From Ariolimax columbianus (Eukaryota; Mollusca; Gastropoda; Stylommatophora; Arionidae), in the NCBI GenBank assembly GCA_036924085.1, contig JAVGWX010000002.1, positions 90,301,371 through 90,365,370 on the forward strand: a stretch of DNA of 64,000 nt, read 5' to 3'. Numbering within the stretch: position 1 is the stretch's first letter; each line of letters opens with the position of its first letter. Below the pieces are notes generated by a model, which saw only the letters and a program-made list of their open reading frames with translations, searched no databases and had not been told where the DNA came from. A program made the translations under genes and the position numbers. Shown here one piece after another: positions 63,861-64,000 of this stretch.

Positions 63861-64000
63861 TTACCTAATGAGGGCTATGCATGGGTCTGGTAATCTCATT
63901 GGTTAGAATACAGTGGTAAAGAAATTACTACTGAATGAGCAACAACTGACATATTTTGGGATTGCTTTAAAGTTAAAGCGCTTATTTTTTTAGGGCAAAG

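Overview
This is a gene-poor, repeat-dense stretch of an animal genome, most likely a gastropod mollusc. The evidence for that is an 18S rRNA-derived block at 32132-32731 that reads as gastropod-type 18S, intron-split coding sequence with GT/AG borders, tRNA-derived SINEs, and many non-LTR and mariner-type elements. Nothing bacterial is present.

The only host gene I can support is a neuroligin-like (carboxylesterase-fold) gene on the + strand. Three exons join in consistent phase: 3832-4017, 7130-7792 and 11711-11852. Exons before and after these were not found, so the gene probably enters from the left edge and continues beyond what I can see. Its introns hold a deleted mariner, LINE 3' fragments, two copies of a SINE-like family (C), and a 60-bp minisatellite that repeats the splice donor of the middle exon.

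Layout. 1-3800: decayed repeats, a 30-bp satellite and a mariner. 3.8-11.9 kb: neuroligin exons, with satellites at 7.8-11.05 kb. 12-17.8 kb: LINE and transposase relics, SINEs and a minisatellite. 17.86-19.73 kb: a 5'-truncated I-like LINE with target-site duplications (TSDs). 20.05-22.06 kb: a 46-bp satellite split by a 1.4-kb element made of 28S rRNA-like sequence. 22-29 kb: LINE fragments and a fold-back mariner. 29.2-38.2 kb: a large satellite split by one 6.5-kb retrotransposon. 38.5-46.2 kb: LINE, SINE and mariner relics. 46.25-51.4 kb: a 31-bp satellite split by a CR1/L2-like element with an open 979-codon ORF2. 51.4-64 kb: relics and three more repeat arrays.

The most unusual object is the retrotransposon at 31526-38000. 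It has perfect 14-bp TSDs and an open 1305-codon endonuclease/reverse transcriptase/RNase H frame. Its roughly 2.5-kb leader is assembled from pre-rRNA-like sequence (probable 5' external transcribed spacer, the 5' third of 18S) and degenerate 18S and 28S pieces that include the sarcin-ricin-loop region and the 28S 3' end. The 1.4-kb element at 20339-21734 is the same leader without the ORF, ending in the LINE's GAA-rich tail and flanked by its own TSD. Together they look like an autonomous LINE and an rRNA-derived SINE that share a head and a tail. I think this pair is the best candidate here for something undescribed.
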